This document shows positions 1 through 8,707 of a stretch of DNA of 39,663 bases, piece by piece. Numbering within the stretch: position 1 is the stretch's first letter; every line of letters begins with the position of its first letter. Made by a program: the position numbers and the translations under genes. Under the pieces are notes generated by a model. It had not been told where the DNA came from, did not search any database, and worked only from the letters and a program-made list of their open reading frames with translations. Source of the stretch: Actinomycetes bacterium (GTDB lineage Bacteria; Actinomycetota; Acidimicrobiia; Acidimicrobiales; JABEUL01); contig JAJYDO010000006.1 in assembly GCA_021777355.1 (NCBI GenBank), positions 1 to 39,663 of the forward strand, given 5' to 3'.

Positions 1-200
1 CGGTGAGCTGCGTGTAATTTTTCAAAGTGTTTCCTTTATTTGTTGGTTCGCTGAAAAGATATCCAGCTCACCAAGCCTAACAATTAAGGTTGCACTTCGA
101 ATTAGAATCCAAGGCTTATTTACTTAGAATTCACATTTTTTTTATGTTCATGGCACTGTAGTTAACGTCAATTTTATTTTCTTTCGTTACTGTGGATCCT
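1..200 (+). promoter_or_regulatory. Leader region of the kdp operon with a long-range inverted repeat
   Basis: No open reading frame of note is present in this stretch. A perfect 9-base inverted repeat is visible: GGTGAGCTG at 2-10 and CAGCTCACC at 64-72, enclosing 53 bases. A smaller pair, AAGCCT at 73-78 and AGGCTT at 112-117, follows. A TACTGT hexamer at 188-193 lies seven bases before the first ATG (201) and could be a -10 element of a nearly leaderless transcript; no convincing -35 element was found. The left arm begins at the window edge, so the structure may extend further upstream. I do not recognise a known riboswitch class here; the c-di-AMP (ydaO) type was considered and its conserved core was not seen. 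Confidence 0.35.
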
Positions 201-284
201 ATGGCCGATATACTTTCAGTGGCTGGAGTGATTCTATTTGCTTCACTTGGGCTTGCCTTGATTAATGGTTTAGGAAAGCTATGA
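201..284 (+). CDS. 27-residue single-span membrane peptide at the head of the kdp operon
   Basis: ATG at 201 and TGA at 282-284 encode a 27-residue peptide that starts MADILSVAGVI and ends LINGLGKL. Its body is one hydrophobic helix with a short, basic C-terminus. The stop overlaps the kdpF start as ATGA (281-284), the same tight coupling seen between the later kdp genes, which argues for a translated gene rather than chance. From memory, similar tiny ORFs sit directly upstream of kdpF in other actinobacteria, but I cannot check that here. The role is unknown; a second small subunit alongside KdpF in the membrane complex is one possibility. It has no strong Shine-Dalgarno and may be read from a nearly leaderless mRNA. 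Confidence 0.55.
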   Translation: MADILSVAGVILFASLGLALINGLGKL

Positions 285-370
285 ATTTTGCAGATATTGC
301 TCTCCTTTCAATATCATTACTTCTCGTAATATATTTGCTGGTAGCACTTTTTATTCCCGAGAAGTTCTGA
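281..370 (+). CDS. kdpF: KdpF, small stabilising subunit of the K+-transporting ATPase
   Basis: This 29-residue protein starts MNFADIALL and ends with the family's hallmark tail (LFIPEKF, matching the xRPEKF-type ending of KdpF proteins). It is one hydrophobic transmembrane helix. In the KdpFABC complex KdpF is a small membrane subunit that stabilises the assembly. It overlaps the upstream 27-codon ORF by four bases and the kdpA start by one base (TGATG at 368-372). It is too short for most gene finders, but position, length and the C-terminal motif together make the call firm. Confidence 0.85.
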   Translation: MNFADIALLSISLLLVIYLLVALFIPEKF

Positions 371-2061
371 TGTCACTCGCCATCACTTTGGCTGTATTGT
401 TCTTGTTGCTTGCTGTGATTTGGCGCTTTTTAGGTCAGTATCTGGTTTGCGTGTATAGCGGCAAAGTGTGCTTTCTTGGATTTGTTGAGCGGCCAATTTA
501 CCGAATTCTTGGGGTCAACAAGGACTCAGAACAGACTTGGAAGAGGTATAGTGGCGCTCTAATTATTTTTTCGTCAGTATCGCTGATTCTCTCATATGCC
601 ATTCTTAGACTGCAGGGGCAACTTCCGTTTAATCCGCAACACCTTGGGGCAGTTCCCCAAGCATTGTCATGGAATACCTCAGTTTCTTTTGTTACAAATA
701 CGAACTGGCAGAATTACGCAGGTGAAACGACCATGAGTTATTTTTCACAAATGGTATCTCTGAGCGTTCAGCAGTTTTTAAGCGCTGCCGCAGGAGTTGC
801 AGTAGCGGTAGCGCTTATTCGTGGCTTTGCGCGTAATAATGCAAGCACTATTGGCAACTTTTGGATAGACATGATTAGAGGGGTATTCTATATATTTCTT
901 CCAATCTCGTTCATAGCTGGGCTTATCTTTGTTTGGCAGGGATCTGTGCAGACACTTAAAGGGCCAGCGCTAATTACTAATCATCTAACTGGGATTACCC
1001 AGACCATTGCTCGCGGACCTGCGGGCTTTATGGAAGCTATTAAGGAGTTCGGCACTAATGGAGGTGGGTTCTTTAATGCCAATGGAAGCCATCCTTTCGA
1101 AAACCCCACAGCTTTAACGGCATTTTTATCTATAATTCTTCTTCTTTCAATTCCGGTTGCTCTCACCTACACTTTTGGCAAGATGGTAGGGAACATCAAA
1201 CAAGGTCTGGCCCTTCTTGCGGCAGTGGTTTTCATTTTTGCCATCTGGACAGGCTTTTCGCTCAAAGCAGAAGCTTCTCCGAATCCGGCAGTGAGCGCTG
1301 CCCATGTAGTTAGTCAAAACAATGGAAATATGGTGGGGAAGGAGACCAGATTTGGGTCGAATTTAACTGATCTATACAACATATCGTCAACACAGACTTC
1401 AACGGGGTCAGTTGCCGGCGCCAATGACTCATTTACTCCGATAGGTGGATTCTGGCTACTCACGGGAATGATGTTAGGAGAAGTCACGCCAGGTGGAGCG
1501 GGCAGTGGACTATACACGCTTTTACTATTTGCCCTAATAGCCGTGTTTTTAGGCGGATTGATGGTTGGAAGAACGCCGGAATATCTCGGAAAAAAAATCC
1601 AAGCTAAAGAGGTGAAACTTGCGGCATTCGGAATTCTGGTGATGCCAATAACTGTACTAATTCTTGTCGGAATTGCAGTGTCTATTCCAAGTGGCCGAGC
1701 AGGAGTTTCGAATTTTGGACCACATGGATTCACTGAAATACTTTATGCATTTACTTCTCAGGCGAACAATAACGGTTCGGCTTTTGCTGGACTAAACGGC
1801 AATAGTGACTTTTATAATATTGCAGGTTCTATCGCAATGCTATTGGGACGATTCATGATTATGCTGCCATGCCTTGCACTGGCGGGTGTTTTGGCGGCAA
1901 AGAATATTTCACCTGATGGTTTAGGCACTTTCAAAACGGATACTCCCATGTTTGCAGTTTTAGTAATAGGAGTAATACTTGTTGTCGGCGGCCTTACTTT
2001 CTTCCCGGCAGTAGCTCTCGGTCCAATTCTGGAGGGGCTCACGCACGGGAAATTGTATTGA
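370..2061 (+). CDS. kdpA: KdpA, K+-binding and translocating subunit of KdpFABC
   Basis: A 563-residue polytopic membrane protein, the usual KdpA length. KdpA is the channel-like subunit, related to the Ktr/Trk superfamily, that selects K+ for the KdpFABC pump. The selectivity-filter regions are clear: TNWQNYAGE near residue 112, [20 protein letters not shown] near 226, [15 protein letters not shown] near 367 and [16 protein letters not shown] near 465. Start ATG at 370 overlaps the kdpF stop by one base, so translation is probably coupled. kdpB follows, with its likely start overlapping the KdpA stop. The complex is normally made only when K+ is scarce; no operator could be identified here. 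Confidence 0.97.
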   Translation: MSLAITLAVLFLLLAVIWRFLGQYLVCVYSGKVCFLGFVERPIYRILGVNKDSEQTWKRYSGALIIFSSVSLILSYAILRLQGQLPFNPQHLGAVPQALSWNTSVSFVTNTNWQNYAGETTMSYFSQMVSLSVQQFLSAAAGVAVAVALIRGFARNNASTIGNFWIDMIRGVFYIFLPISFIAGLIFVWQGSVQTLKGPALITNHLTGITQTIARGPAGFMEAIKEFGTNGGGFFNANGSHPFENPTALTAFLSIILLLSIPVALTYTFGKMVGNIKQGLALLAAVVFIFAIWTGFSLKAEASPNPAVSAAHVVSQNNGNMVGKETRFGSNLTDLYNISSTQTSTGSVAGANDSFTPIGGFWLLTGMMLGEVTPGGAGSGLYTLLLFALIAVFLGGLMVGRTPEYLGKKIQAKEVKLAAFGILVMPITVLILVGIAVSIPSGRAGVSNFGPHGFTEILYAFTSQANNNGSAFAGLNGNSDFYNIAGSIAMLLGRFMIMLPCLALAGVLAAKNISPDGLGTFKTDTPMFAVLVIGVILVVGGLTFFPAVALGPILEGLTHGKLY

Positions 2062-4127
2062 TAGGCATAAGGTCCATGACAATTACTGATGCAAAAAATG
2101 AACCAATAGCAAGACGCTTAGCCAAGAGAAAGTTGCTTGACAAGAAGATATTCTTATCGTCATTGAAGGAATCAATTATTAAATTAGATCCCAGGTGCCA
2201 GTTTAAAAATCCAGTGATGTTTGTAGTGCTAATCGGCACAGCAATAGCGCTGGTAGAGTCAGTCGCACATTCATCTATTTTTACTTGGGGGATTACCCTC
2301 TGGTTGCTACTAACAGTTCTATTTGCTAATTTTGCAGAGGCAGTCGCAGAGGGGCGTGGAAAGGCTCAAGCCGACACTCTCAGGCAAATGAGATCCGGCA
2401 CCGATGCAAGAAAACTTAACGACGATAGAACCGAAACCAAGTGCCCAGCTTCGGAGCTGGCGCGGGGAGACTTGGTAATTTGTGCCGCCGGTGATCAGAT
2501 TCCTTCCGATGGCGAGATTATTGAAGGGATTGCCTCGGTGGATGAAAGCGCCATTACAGGAGAGTCAGCTCCAGTAATAAGAGAATCCGGAGGTGACAGA
2601 TCGTCAGTCACTGGGGGCACGAAAGTACTGTCGGATCAGATTATTATCCGAATAACTGCGGAACAGGGCGCAACATTTCTGGATCGGATGATACTGCTTG
2701 TAGAGGGCGCAAATCGGAAGAAAACACCTAACGAAATTGCCCTCGCGATACTTCTTGCCGCATTGACTCTTGTTTTCATTCCAGTAGTTGATGTTCTAGA
2801 GCCTTTTGCTAAATACCTAGGAGACAACGTACCGATAGTGACCCTCATCGCATTATTAGTATGTCTTATCCCTACTACGATTGGCGCACTTCTATCAGCT
2901 ATTGGGATAGCAGGTATGGATCGCCTCGTGCAAAAAAATGTACTGGCCATGAGCGGGAGGGCAATTGAAGCTGCAGGAGATGTTCAGACCTTATTGCTCG
3001 ACAAGACGGGCACAATCACACTTGGCAACCGCATGGCAAGCAGCTTCTATCCAGTGAATGGGTATAGTGAGCGCGATTTGGCGGAGTTTGCTCAGTTTGC
3101 ATCACTTGCCGATGAAACACCTGAAGGAAGATCCATTGTAGTTTTGGCAAAAGAGAAATTCCAGATTAGAGAGCATCAGATGCAGGGAAACTACTTTTTT
3201 GTGCCTTTCTCAGCGCATACCAGGATGTCAGGGGTCGACATAAACAATGACAAGATTCGCAAAGGAGCGAGTGAGGCGGTATGTAGCTGGGTAAAAGAAC
3301 AAGGCGCTTTGCTTCCTGAGGGGCTAGAGGAAATTGTCGCCCAAGTGTCTAAAGCGGGATCTACACCTCTCGTAGTTGCCAAAAACTCGAATATCTTAGG
3401 TGTAATTGAGCTAAAAGATATTGTAAAAGACGGCATAAGGGAGCGCTTCGATCAACTCCGTGCGGTTGGAATTAGAACCGTTATGATAACAGGTGATAAT
3501 CCATTAACTGCGGCTGCTATCGCCCATGAAGCCGGTGTTGATGACTTTTTAGCAGAAGCTACGCCAGAAGCAAAAATGGATCTAATTAAGTCTGAGCAAC
3601 AGGGGGGTCGTCTCGTTGCCATGACAGGTGACGGCACCAACGATGCGCCTGCTCTTGCGCAAGCTGACGTTGGTGTAGCCATGAACTCAGGGACGATGGC
3701 AGCAAAGGAGGCGGGGAATATGGTTGACCTTGACTCAAATCCCACAAAGTTGATAGACATTGTTGAAGTAGGAAAGCAACTTCTAATTACAAGAGGATCA
3801 TTGACTACATTTTCCATTGCGAATGATGTTGCCAAATATTTTGCAATAATACCTGCTCTTTTTGCCCAAAGATATCATGAACTAAATGCGCTCAATATTA
3901 TGAAACTTCACAGTCCGAGCAGCGCGATAATGTCGGCGATTATCTTTAATGCACTTATCATTGTTGCCTTAATTCCCCTGGCTTTACGCGGAGTTAAGTG
4001 GACACCTGCAAGTGCAGGTTTAATTTTGAGAAGAAATTTGCTTATTTACGGAGTTGGAGGAGTAATTACTCCATTTATTTTTATCAAGTTAATTGACATG
4101 ATCTTAACTACTACAAGGATGTACTAA
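2058..4127 (+). CDS. kdpB: KdpB, P-type ATPase subunit of the K+ pump
   Basis: This is the catalytic subunit that hydrolyses ATP to drive K+ uptake through KdpA. The P-type ATPase signatures are all present: TGES in the actuator domain (near residue 174), the phosphorylation motif [10 protein letters not shown] near 316, and the hinge motif [10 protein letters not shown] near 520. The length of about 689 residues is normal. Two starts are possible: TTG at 2058, overlapping the kdpA stop and preceded by GGGA at good spacing, or ATG at 2076 (683 residues), which has AAGG only three bases upstream. The choice does not affect any domain. The stop overlaps the kdpC start (TAATG at 4125-4129). Confidence 0.97.
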   Translation: MIGIRSMTITDAKNEPIARRLAKRKLLDKKIFLSSLKESIIKLDPRCQFKNPVMFVVLIGTAIALVESVAHSSIFTWGITLWLLLTVLFANFAEAVAEGRGKAQADTLRQMRSGTDARKLNDDRTETKCPASELARGDLVICAAGDQIPSDGEIIEGIASVDESAITGESAPVIRESGGDRSSVTGGTKVLSDQIIIRITAEQGATFLDRMILLVEGANRKKTPNEIALAILLAALTLVFIPVVDVLEPFAKYLGDNVPIVTLIALLVCLIPTTIGALLSAIGIAGMDRLVQKNVLAMSGRAIEAAGDVQTLLLDKTGTITLGNRMASSFYPVNGYSERDLAEFAQFASLADETPEGRSIVVLAKEKFQIREHQMQGNYFFVPFSAHTRMSGVDINNDKIRKGASEAVCSWVKEQGALLPEGLEEIVAQVSKAGSTPLVVAKNSNILGVIELKDIVKDGIRERFDQLRAVGIRTVMITGDNPLTAAAIAHEAGVDDFLAEATPEAKMDLIKSEQQGGRLVAMTGDGTNDAPALAQADVGVAMNSGTMAAKEAGNMVDLDSNPTKLIDIVEVGKQLLITRGSLTTFSIANDVAKYFAIIPALFAQRYHELNALNIMKLHSPSSAIMSAIIFNALIIVALIPLALRGVKWTPASAGLILRRNLLIYGVGGVITPFIFIKLIDMILTTTRMY

Positions 4128-4678
4128 TGGTTGAACATATGAAGAAAACACTAATTTTGATGGTGATATTTGTTTTCACGCTAGGATTTGCTTATCCGCT
4201 ACTAGGCACATTTTTGTCTCAAGAAATCTTTAATTTTCAGGCAAACGGTTCGATTACAGGTAATGGGTCGTTATTAATTGGTCAGACTTGGTCAGGACCA
4301 TCGTGGTTCCATGGTCGACCAGATGGATCTTTGGTAACACTTGGGAATGGGAACGTAATTGTTTCTGGCACCAACCAGCCAGGTCCCTCCTCAAAGGCTT
4401 TAAGAAACTTTGTAAAAAAGCAGGCCGCTATTTTACGGGCCGATGGAATAATTCCAACTAATGATCTCGTGACTCCTTCTGGGTCATTGGTTGATCCAGA
4501 CATTTCTCCACAAGATGCTTACGCTCAAGTCCCTGCAATTTCCAATGCAAGACATATATCGCAATCGAAATTGTTGACTTTGATTAGCCAGAGCATCCAC
4601 CCTAGAGAGTTCGGATTTTTAGGTAATTCATATATTGACGTATTGGAGATAAATACGAAACTGGCAAGTCTTAGTTAG
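4127..4678 (+). CDS. kdpC: KdpC, periplasm-facing accessory subunit of KdpFABC
   Basis: A 183-residue protein with one N-terminal transmembrane helix (about residues 6-27) and an extracytoplasmic remainder, as in KdpC. The family block GSLLIGQTWSGPSWFHGRPDG is seen in two overlapping parts around residues 47-67 (the usual form is GSxLIGQ...FxGRPS). KdpC binds KdpA/KdpB and raises the pump's affinity, but its exact role is not settled in the family. The start overlaps the kdpB stop by one base. A 62-base gap then leads to kdpD, so the regulator-like gene is probably on the same transcript but is not translationally coupled. Confidence 0.95.
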   Translation: MVEHMKKTLILMVIFVFTLGFAYPLLGTFLSQEIFNFQANGSITGNGSLLIGQTWSGPSWFHGRPDGSLVTLGNGNVIVSGTNQPGPSSKALRNFVKKQAAILRADGIIPTNDLVTPSGSLVDPDISPQDAYAQVPAISNARHISQSKLLTLISQSIHPREFGFLGNSYIDVLEINTKLASLS

Positions 4679-4740
4679 AGTGGGCCTAAATTGGCTATGT
4701 TGGTGTACATATTCGATTGAGGTTATTAAGGGAAGCAAAG

Positions 4741-5958
4741 ATGAATCTTGCCAGCACGCGAGATCAAAGGTCAAAAGCGTTAGAAAATGGTGTTGGAATG
4801 TCATCAGTGAATGAAAGTAGAGACGATAGTGCTAGTGAGCTAGTAGCCGCTGCTGGCCATTTCCGCATATATCTGGGGTCAGCTGCTGGAGTGGGAAAGA
4901 CCTGCGCCATGCTCGATGAGGGAAATCGAAGGTTTGCCCGCGGCTCAGATGTGATTATAGGCTACGTAGAAAGTCACAACAGGCCATATACTTTGCAGGC
5001 AATAGGCACACTAGAAATACTGCCAAGAAGAATAGTAATCTATAGGAACGCTACCTTTGAAGAACTTGACGTCACAGAAGTAATCAAAAGAAAGCCCCAA
5101 GTTGCTCTGATTGATGAGCTAGCACATACCAATGTACCTTCTACTTGGCATAACGAAAAGAGGTGGCAAGATGTTATGGAAATACTTGAGACGGGTATTG
5201 ACGTAGTCACTACTGTGAATATTCAACATTTAGAAAGCATTGCTGACGCAGTTGAGGCAATCACTGGGGTAAAAGTACAGGAAAGGGTTCCTGATGCAAT
5301 AGTTCGAAAAGCGGATCAGATTGAATTAGTAGATTCATCACCAGAGCAACTTCGAAGGCGCATGCTCCACGGAAATATTTATCCGCAATCTAAAGTTGCA
5401 GATGCACTTGCTAACTTTTTTAGAACTGACAATCTACTTGCTCTCCGGGAACTATCCTTGCGATTCGTCGCAGACGAGAGTGAGGAGGATTTACTGGATT
5501 ACTTGAGAGCTAGAAAAATAAGTAAAGTCTGGGAGACAACTGAGAGAATCTTGGTTGGCGTTACTGATGCGCCTGGAACCGACATGTTATTGCGCAGGGC
5601 TGCTCGTATAGCTGGCAGAACACGAGGTCAGCTAAAGGTTCTACATGTATATACGGGTGAAGTGGATAAAGGAAAAAGCTCTAAAAAAATCCAGGCATTG
5701 AAGGCACTGGCATTAGATCTTGGTGCCACCTGGGATGAAATTGTCGCAGACAGTCCAGCCGAGGCAATAATTGCTTTCGCTGTAGGGCATCAAATAACTC
5801 AAATTGTTATCGGATCATCTCCATCGGGGAGGTGGCGCTCTTTTATGAGCGGCAATTCAGTCAATCGTCAAATAATGCAATCAGCTTCCACGCATGGTAT
5901 CGACTTGATTGTAATTGCTCGACGTAATGAAATAGGTGGAGCACATTCTTTCGACTAA
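4741..5958 (+). CDS. kdpD: Kinase-less KdpD: N-terminal KdpD sensor ATPase domain plus USP domain
   Basis: A 405-residue protein covering only the cytoplasmic input half of KdpD. It has a Walker A motif (GSAAGVGKT, residues 46-54), the KdpD block IDELAHTNVP near 128, NIQHLES near 168, and a universal-stress-protein-like domain from about 270 to 395 (VIGSSPSGRW near 358). Full KdpD (about 850-900 residues) continues into four membrane helices, a GAF region and a histidine kinase; here a stop follows the USP domain and 49 bases later only pseudogene sequence is found. No kdpE lies nearby. Short KdpD proteins of this kind occur in other bacteria, and the USP domain binds c-di-AMP in some KdpDs. 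It may act directly on the pump or with a kinase encoded elsewhere. ATG at 4741 is chosen over TTG at 4717 because AAGGGAAG precedes it at good spacing. Confidence 0.88.
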   Translation: MNLASTRDQRSKALENGVGMSSVNESRDDSASELVAAAGHFRIYLGSAAGVGKTCAMLDEGNRRFARGSDVIIGYVESHNRPYTLQAIGTLEILPRRIVIYRNATFEELDVTEVIKRKPQVALIDELAHTNVPSTWHNEKRWQDVMEILETGIDVVTTVNIQHLESIADAVEAITGVKVQERVPDAIVRKADQIELVDSSPEQLRRRMLHGNIYPQSKVADALANFFRTDNLLALRELSLRFVADESEEDLLDYLRARKISKVWETTERILVGVTDAPGTDMLLRRAARIAGRTRGQLKVLHVYTGEVDKGKSSKKIQALKALALDLGATWDEIVADSPAEAIIAFAVGHQITQIVIGSSPSGRWRSFMSGNSVNRQIMQSASTHGIDLIVIARRNEIGGAHSFD

Positions 5959-6005
5959 TATTTTACAGTATTATTTTATAACTTACAATCAAACTCTCTT
6001 TATTT

Positions 6006-6271
6006 TTGACTCTCGCTTATTTGGTTTATTTGGCTTTGTCGCAATTAGTCGAAATTGTTCATGAATCCATCTATAGACAGTCAGACAGTATATGGGTAGC
6101 TGACAAAGATCATGCTATTGAAGAGGCCGAGCAGATCAGAACCGGCCGGGTCGAAGTCAACGGTGGTGTAATTAATCCGTTGGCTTCATTTAGAGGTTAT
6201 AAGAGTCGAGGCATGTTCTGGAACTTGGAAAGTGCGAGCTAGTAGACCTTCTAGAGGGTAAATCCATCTAG
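6006..6271 (+). pseudogene. Decayed C-terminal remnant of an aldehyde dehydrogenase gene
   Basis: A 78-codon frame (6006-6242) contains a degraded aldehyde dehydrogenase C-terminus: IWVADKDHAIEEAEQIRTG, then VEVNGGVINPLASFRGYK, matching the family pattern VWSADxxxAxxxAxxIRTGxVxVNGG.FNPLAPFGGYKxSG. Similarity in this frame breaks at GYKSRGMFWNL. Moving to another frame (through 6271) restores the expected tail, ELGKCELVDLLEGKSI, so a frameshift separates the two parts. The N-terminal ~400 residues, including the catalytic Cys and Glu, are absent, and the only start in frame is TTG. The fragment directly follows the short kdpD, so a deletion may have removed the rest of this gene and possibly the kinase half of kdpD. 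That last point is inference. Confidence 0.8.
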
Positions 6272-6343
6272 TTTCAAGATGATTAATGTTAATAGCCGCA
6301 CCAGTAGAAAGCCTGAGCGGCTTTACATCTCTAGAAAAGTTGC

Positions 6344-6371
6344 CCTTTCAACGGAAAGGTATTTTCTCTTT
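6344..6371 (+). terminator. Terminator-like hairpin with a T-rich tail
   Basis: CCTTTC at 6344-6349 pairs perfectly with GAAAGG at 6354-6359 around an AACG loop, and TATTTTCTCTTT follows. The stem is short (6 bp) and only moderately G+C rich, so the call is tentative. It lies just after the aldehyde dehydrogenase remnant and could end transcription from the kdp operon. A second 6 bp hairpin (AAAGCC/GGCTTT, 6308-6324) lies just before it. Confidence 0.35.
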
Positions 6372-6418
6372 GCTGAGATTCGGTAGGGATTTACTAAGGA
6401 TAGTCCATTGCTGAGAAA

Positions 6419-6541
6419 ATGGCAGTGCAAAATAGCTGGACTATCGAAGAATTAGCTCAAGCAATGGACAAGTTGCATAATTCGGTTAAAGAGAATTCTA
6501 AAATGGCTGCCTTAGTTAAAGCAGCCAGCGCGTTTAACTGA
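6419..6541 (+). CDS. Doubtful 40-residue small ORF
   Basis: ATG at 6419 to TGA at 6539-6541 encodes a 40-residue peptide that starts MAVQNSWTIEELAQAMDKL and is rich in Ala, Lys and Glu with a helical, heptad-like look; it has no membrane segment. No relative was recognised. There is no strong Shine-Dalgarno. The start codon lies in the loop of an imperfect stem: GATAGTCCA at 6399-6407 is the exact inverse of TGGACTATC at 6437-6445, with a further 7-pair wobble-containing stem inside. It is either a small regulated gene or the conserved scrap of an older one; chance is also possible. Confidence 0.25.
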   Translation: MAVQNSWTIEELAQAMDKLHNSVKENSKMAALVKAASAFN

Positions 6542-6836
6542 AAGCCATGGGCCTTTAATTAGCTGGTTTAGTTTAAGCAGGAAAACTATCGGTTTAGATC
6601 CGCTTCAGTTGATCCTTTAGTGAGGCGCTAATTTGAGTTTGAGAAGCATCGGTCTCATTATAATGATTGGCAACTGTGAACCACTGAATTGATGTCTAAA
6701 GCCAATTTCTAAGGAACGGGATTTTCTTTAATGTCTTTATCTTCGTGTCACTTTTCAAGTCACATTAAAGTAAAGCGAATCGCGAGCTAATACATAGCCT
6801 GGGAAATCCAATATGGTGTGGTAGTGTGAAAATTAT
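6542..6836. other. Intergenic region upstream of the beta-propeller lipoprotein gene
   Basis: No ORF with coding character was seen on either strand in these 295 bases. Together with 6272-6418 it makes a gene-poor stretch next to a pseudogene, consistent with decayed sequence. A TAGTGT hexamer at 6822-6827 is nine bases before the ATG at 6837 and could be the -10 element of a nearly leaderless transcript for the lipoprotein gene. Confidence 0.4.
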
Positions 6837-8291
6837 ATGTCAAGGAATTTAGTGGTTAGGTGTATTCTTGTAGCTTTGATTGTAATTTCTGGGTGCAGTA
6901 CAAGCGCGACTAATGGAATAACAACTATTTCGTCGGCTCCCCAGAGTGGGAATCCAGTATGGGTAAGATCAGACATAGAGCCGGTTTCACAACCGATCGA
7001 GGCCGGTGGCAAGTTTGTGGTCTATATAGTTTCCGAGGGTAACTTGCAGCTTGTCGGGCTTGATCCCAAATCAGGGGTGACGGATTGGAGTATTGACGCC
7101 TCTACTAGCAATATCACACCCGGCGTTGCTCCTTCCTTGGTATCTGTTGCAGGTTATATTCCTATCCTTTTCCCAACTTATGGTTTAAGCTCCGGGGGTC
7201 CGGTCAAGATTGCAGCAGTAAATCCGGCAAATGGTTCCATAGTCTGGACGGGCAAGTCCGGAGTTTACAGTGACTGGCCGGCTCCGTGTCCGGGAAGCCT
7301 TACAGATGTCTGCGATGAAGGCCAGCTATCCAACTCGGGTTCTCAATATTCCACGATTTTTGACTATGACGGCAAAACTGGCAGATTGGCTTCCTCAACT
7401 TCAATCATGATCCCGGGTCATCCAAGTATCCAAACTACTTATGCCAGGCAACTGGCTTGGGGTCTTTATGATCCAGGTGCGAGAAATCCTGAGTACATTA
7501 TGGGCGTAACCGGAGATACCATTAAATGGTCAAGCCCTCTTTCTTCTTTGTTCCCCCCTGGTTATACTTCTGACACAGGATGGCAGTTTGATCGAGTTGA
7601 CGCTGATCATCTATATGTTGGGTCGATTGAAGGCCCGACTACTAAAACTCCGACGACAATGACTGAAAACTTAGCGAATCAAATGACGTTGGGTTTCAGT
7701 ATTGAAAATGGATCAATTGTCTGGTCTGATCCCGGGGCGTCATATGCATGTGGCAATCTTTTCGAATGTCCAGGATCAAACTCGCCCAACGCTGCTGCAC
7801 CCACTATAGGAGTTCGCACGCGTGAGCAAGGTATCGCTACCGCGAATCTGACAACAAATAAGTTCACGATTTCAAGTGATGCTTCGGTAGTTATAGAAGG
7901 TTTTGATCTTGCTTCTGGAAAAACACTTTGGTCATTTAACGCAGGACATGATGTTCCAATGATGACATATGCGGTACTTGCATCTTATTCGGCTGAAAAT
8001 GTTGTGCTTGTTCCTGATGCTGCAGGGCATCTGATACTTTTGAATTTGACAAACGGCAGTACTTCAGTGGCTCCGTCGGGTCAGGTCATGTGGTGCCAAT
8101 CGGTGAAGTTATATAACCTGAATCAAGGTGGCAAGTCGATTTCTTACACAAAAGACCCGACAACTTACCCGTGCGATACTTCCGGGAATGTCATTTCGGT
8201 TCCGAGCCACGTTCCGGCCTTCATAGGTGCTAATTACAATGGAATCGTTGCATTTTCCAAGTCCAAGGAGATAGTTGCTGCCCACGAGTGA
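6837..8291 (+). CDS. Lipoprotein with PQQ-type beta-propeller repeats
   Basis: A 484-residue predicted lipoprotein. The N-terminus has a basic start, a hydrophobic stretch and a lipobox ending at Cys20 (VISGC), so the mature protein should be anchored to the outer face of the cell membrane. The body carries repeated beta-propeller blades of the PQQ/WD-like kind, seen as recurring patterns such as LVGLDPKSGVTDW, AAVNPANGSIVWTG, FSIENGSIVWSD and EGFDLASGKTLWSF. Several Cys residues (for example ACGNLFECPG) could form disulfides. Many such propellers are scaffolds and have no enzyme role; no quinoprotein dehydrogenase signature was noticed. It stands alone: the upstream gene is a pseudogene and the downstream gene is on the other strand. 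The specific function is not known. Confidence 0.75.
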   Translation: MSRNLVVRCILVALIVISGCSTSATNGITTISSAPQSGNPVWVRSDIEPVSQPIEAGGKFVVYIVSEGNLQLVGLDPKSGVTDWSIDASTSNITPGVAPSLVSVAGYIPILFPTYGLSSGGPVKIAAVNPANGSIVWTGKSGVYSDWPAPCPGSLTDVCDEGQLSNSGSQYSTIFDYDGKTGRLASSTSIMIPGHPSIQTTYARQLAWGLYDPGARNPEYIMGVTGDTIKWSSPLSSLFPPGYTSDTGWQFDRVDADHLYVGSIEGPTTKTPTTMTENLANQMTLGFSIENGSIVWSDPGASYACGNLFECPGSNSPNAAAPTIGVRTREQGIATANLTTNKFTISSDASVVIEGFDLASGKTLWSFNAGHDVPMMTYAVLASYSAENVVLVPDAAGHLILLNLTNGSTSVAPSGQVMWCQSVKLYNLNQGGKSISYTKDPTTYPCDTSGNVISVPSHVPAFIGANYNGIVAFSKSKEIVAAHE

Positions 8292-8707
8292 AGTGATTTC
8301 AAATAGTAATTGAACAAACTCTTGGTTATCAAATTACATATCATAGATCGTGAATACCAGACCCACGGGTAAAAATCAGTTGCAAATACTTTGCATGGAT
8401 TCTAGTTTGAGAACTATAAATAGATGAATTTCTTTTTGGCGCAAGCGGAGGTGTCCAAACAAGCAAGGCAATCGCTTGGCCAAGGTGGGACATTATGTCA
8501 TTACTAATTGTGGAATCGGAACATTGATAGTTGCTATGTTGTCTCAAATGAATCCCGCTCGGAGGTTTTAAGAAATGGCCCACATATGTTTATGGTGGAC
8601 GTATATTAGTTGATCTCCCAACATTCAAACTAGGTTTTTGACAAGAATTTCAGACCAGCTTCCTATTTACTGACCTGATGTGATGCTTTTACAAAAAGGT
8701 AAACCCG
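8292..8707. other. Convergent intergenic region, no gene recognised
   Basis: These 416 bases lie between the 3' ends of the lipoprotein gene and the leftward transporter gene. An 80-codon frame on the - strand (8341-8583) has an unlikely composition (many His, Ser and Gln, no domain, no ribosome site) and is not called. No good rho-independent terminator was found for either flanking gene. Confidence 0.4.

Noticed and set aside
1-200. c-di-AMP (ydaO) riboswitch before the kdp operon
   Set aside because: The position would suit one, but the conserved core was not found in the sequence available.
6006-6242. 78-residue ORF as an intact small gene
   Set aside because: It is a frameshifted aldehyde dehydrogenase fragment with only a TTG start; called as a pseudogene instead.
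8341-8583. 80-codon frame on the - strand between the lipoprotein and YeiH-like genes
   Set aside because: Composition is unlike a protein, no ribosome site or domain is visible, and it fills a convergent intergenic gap.
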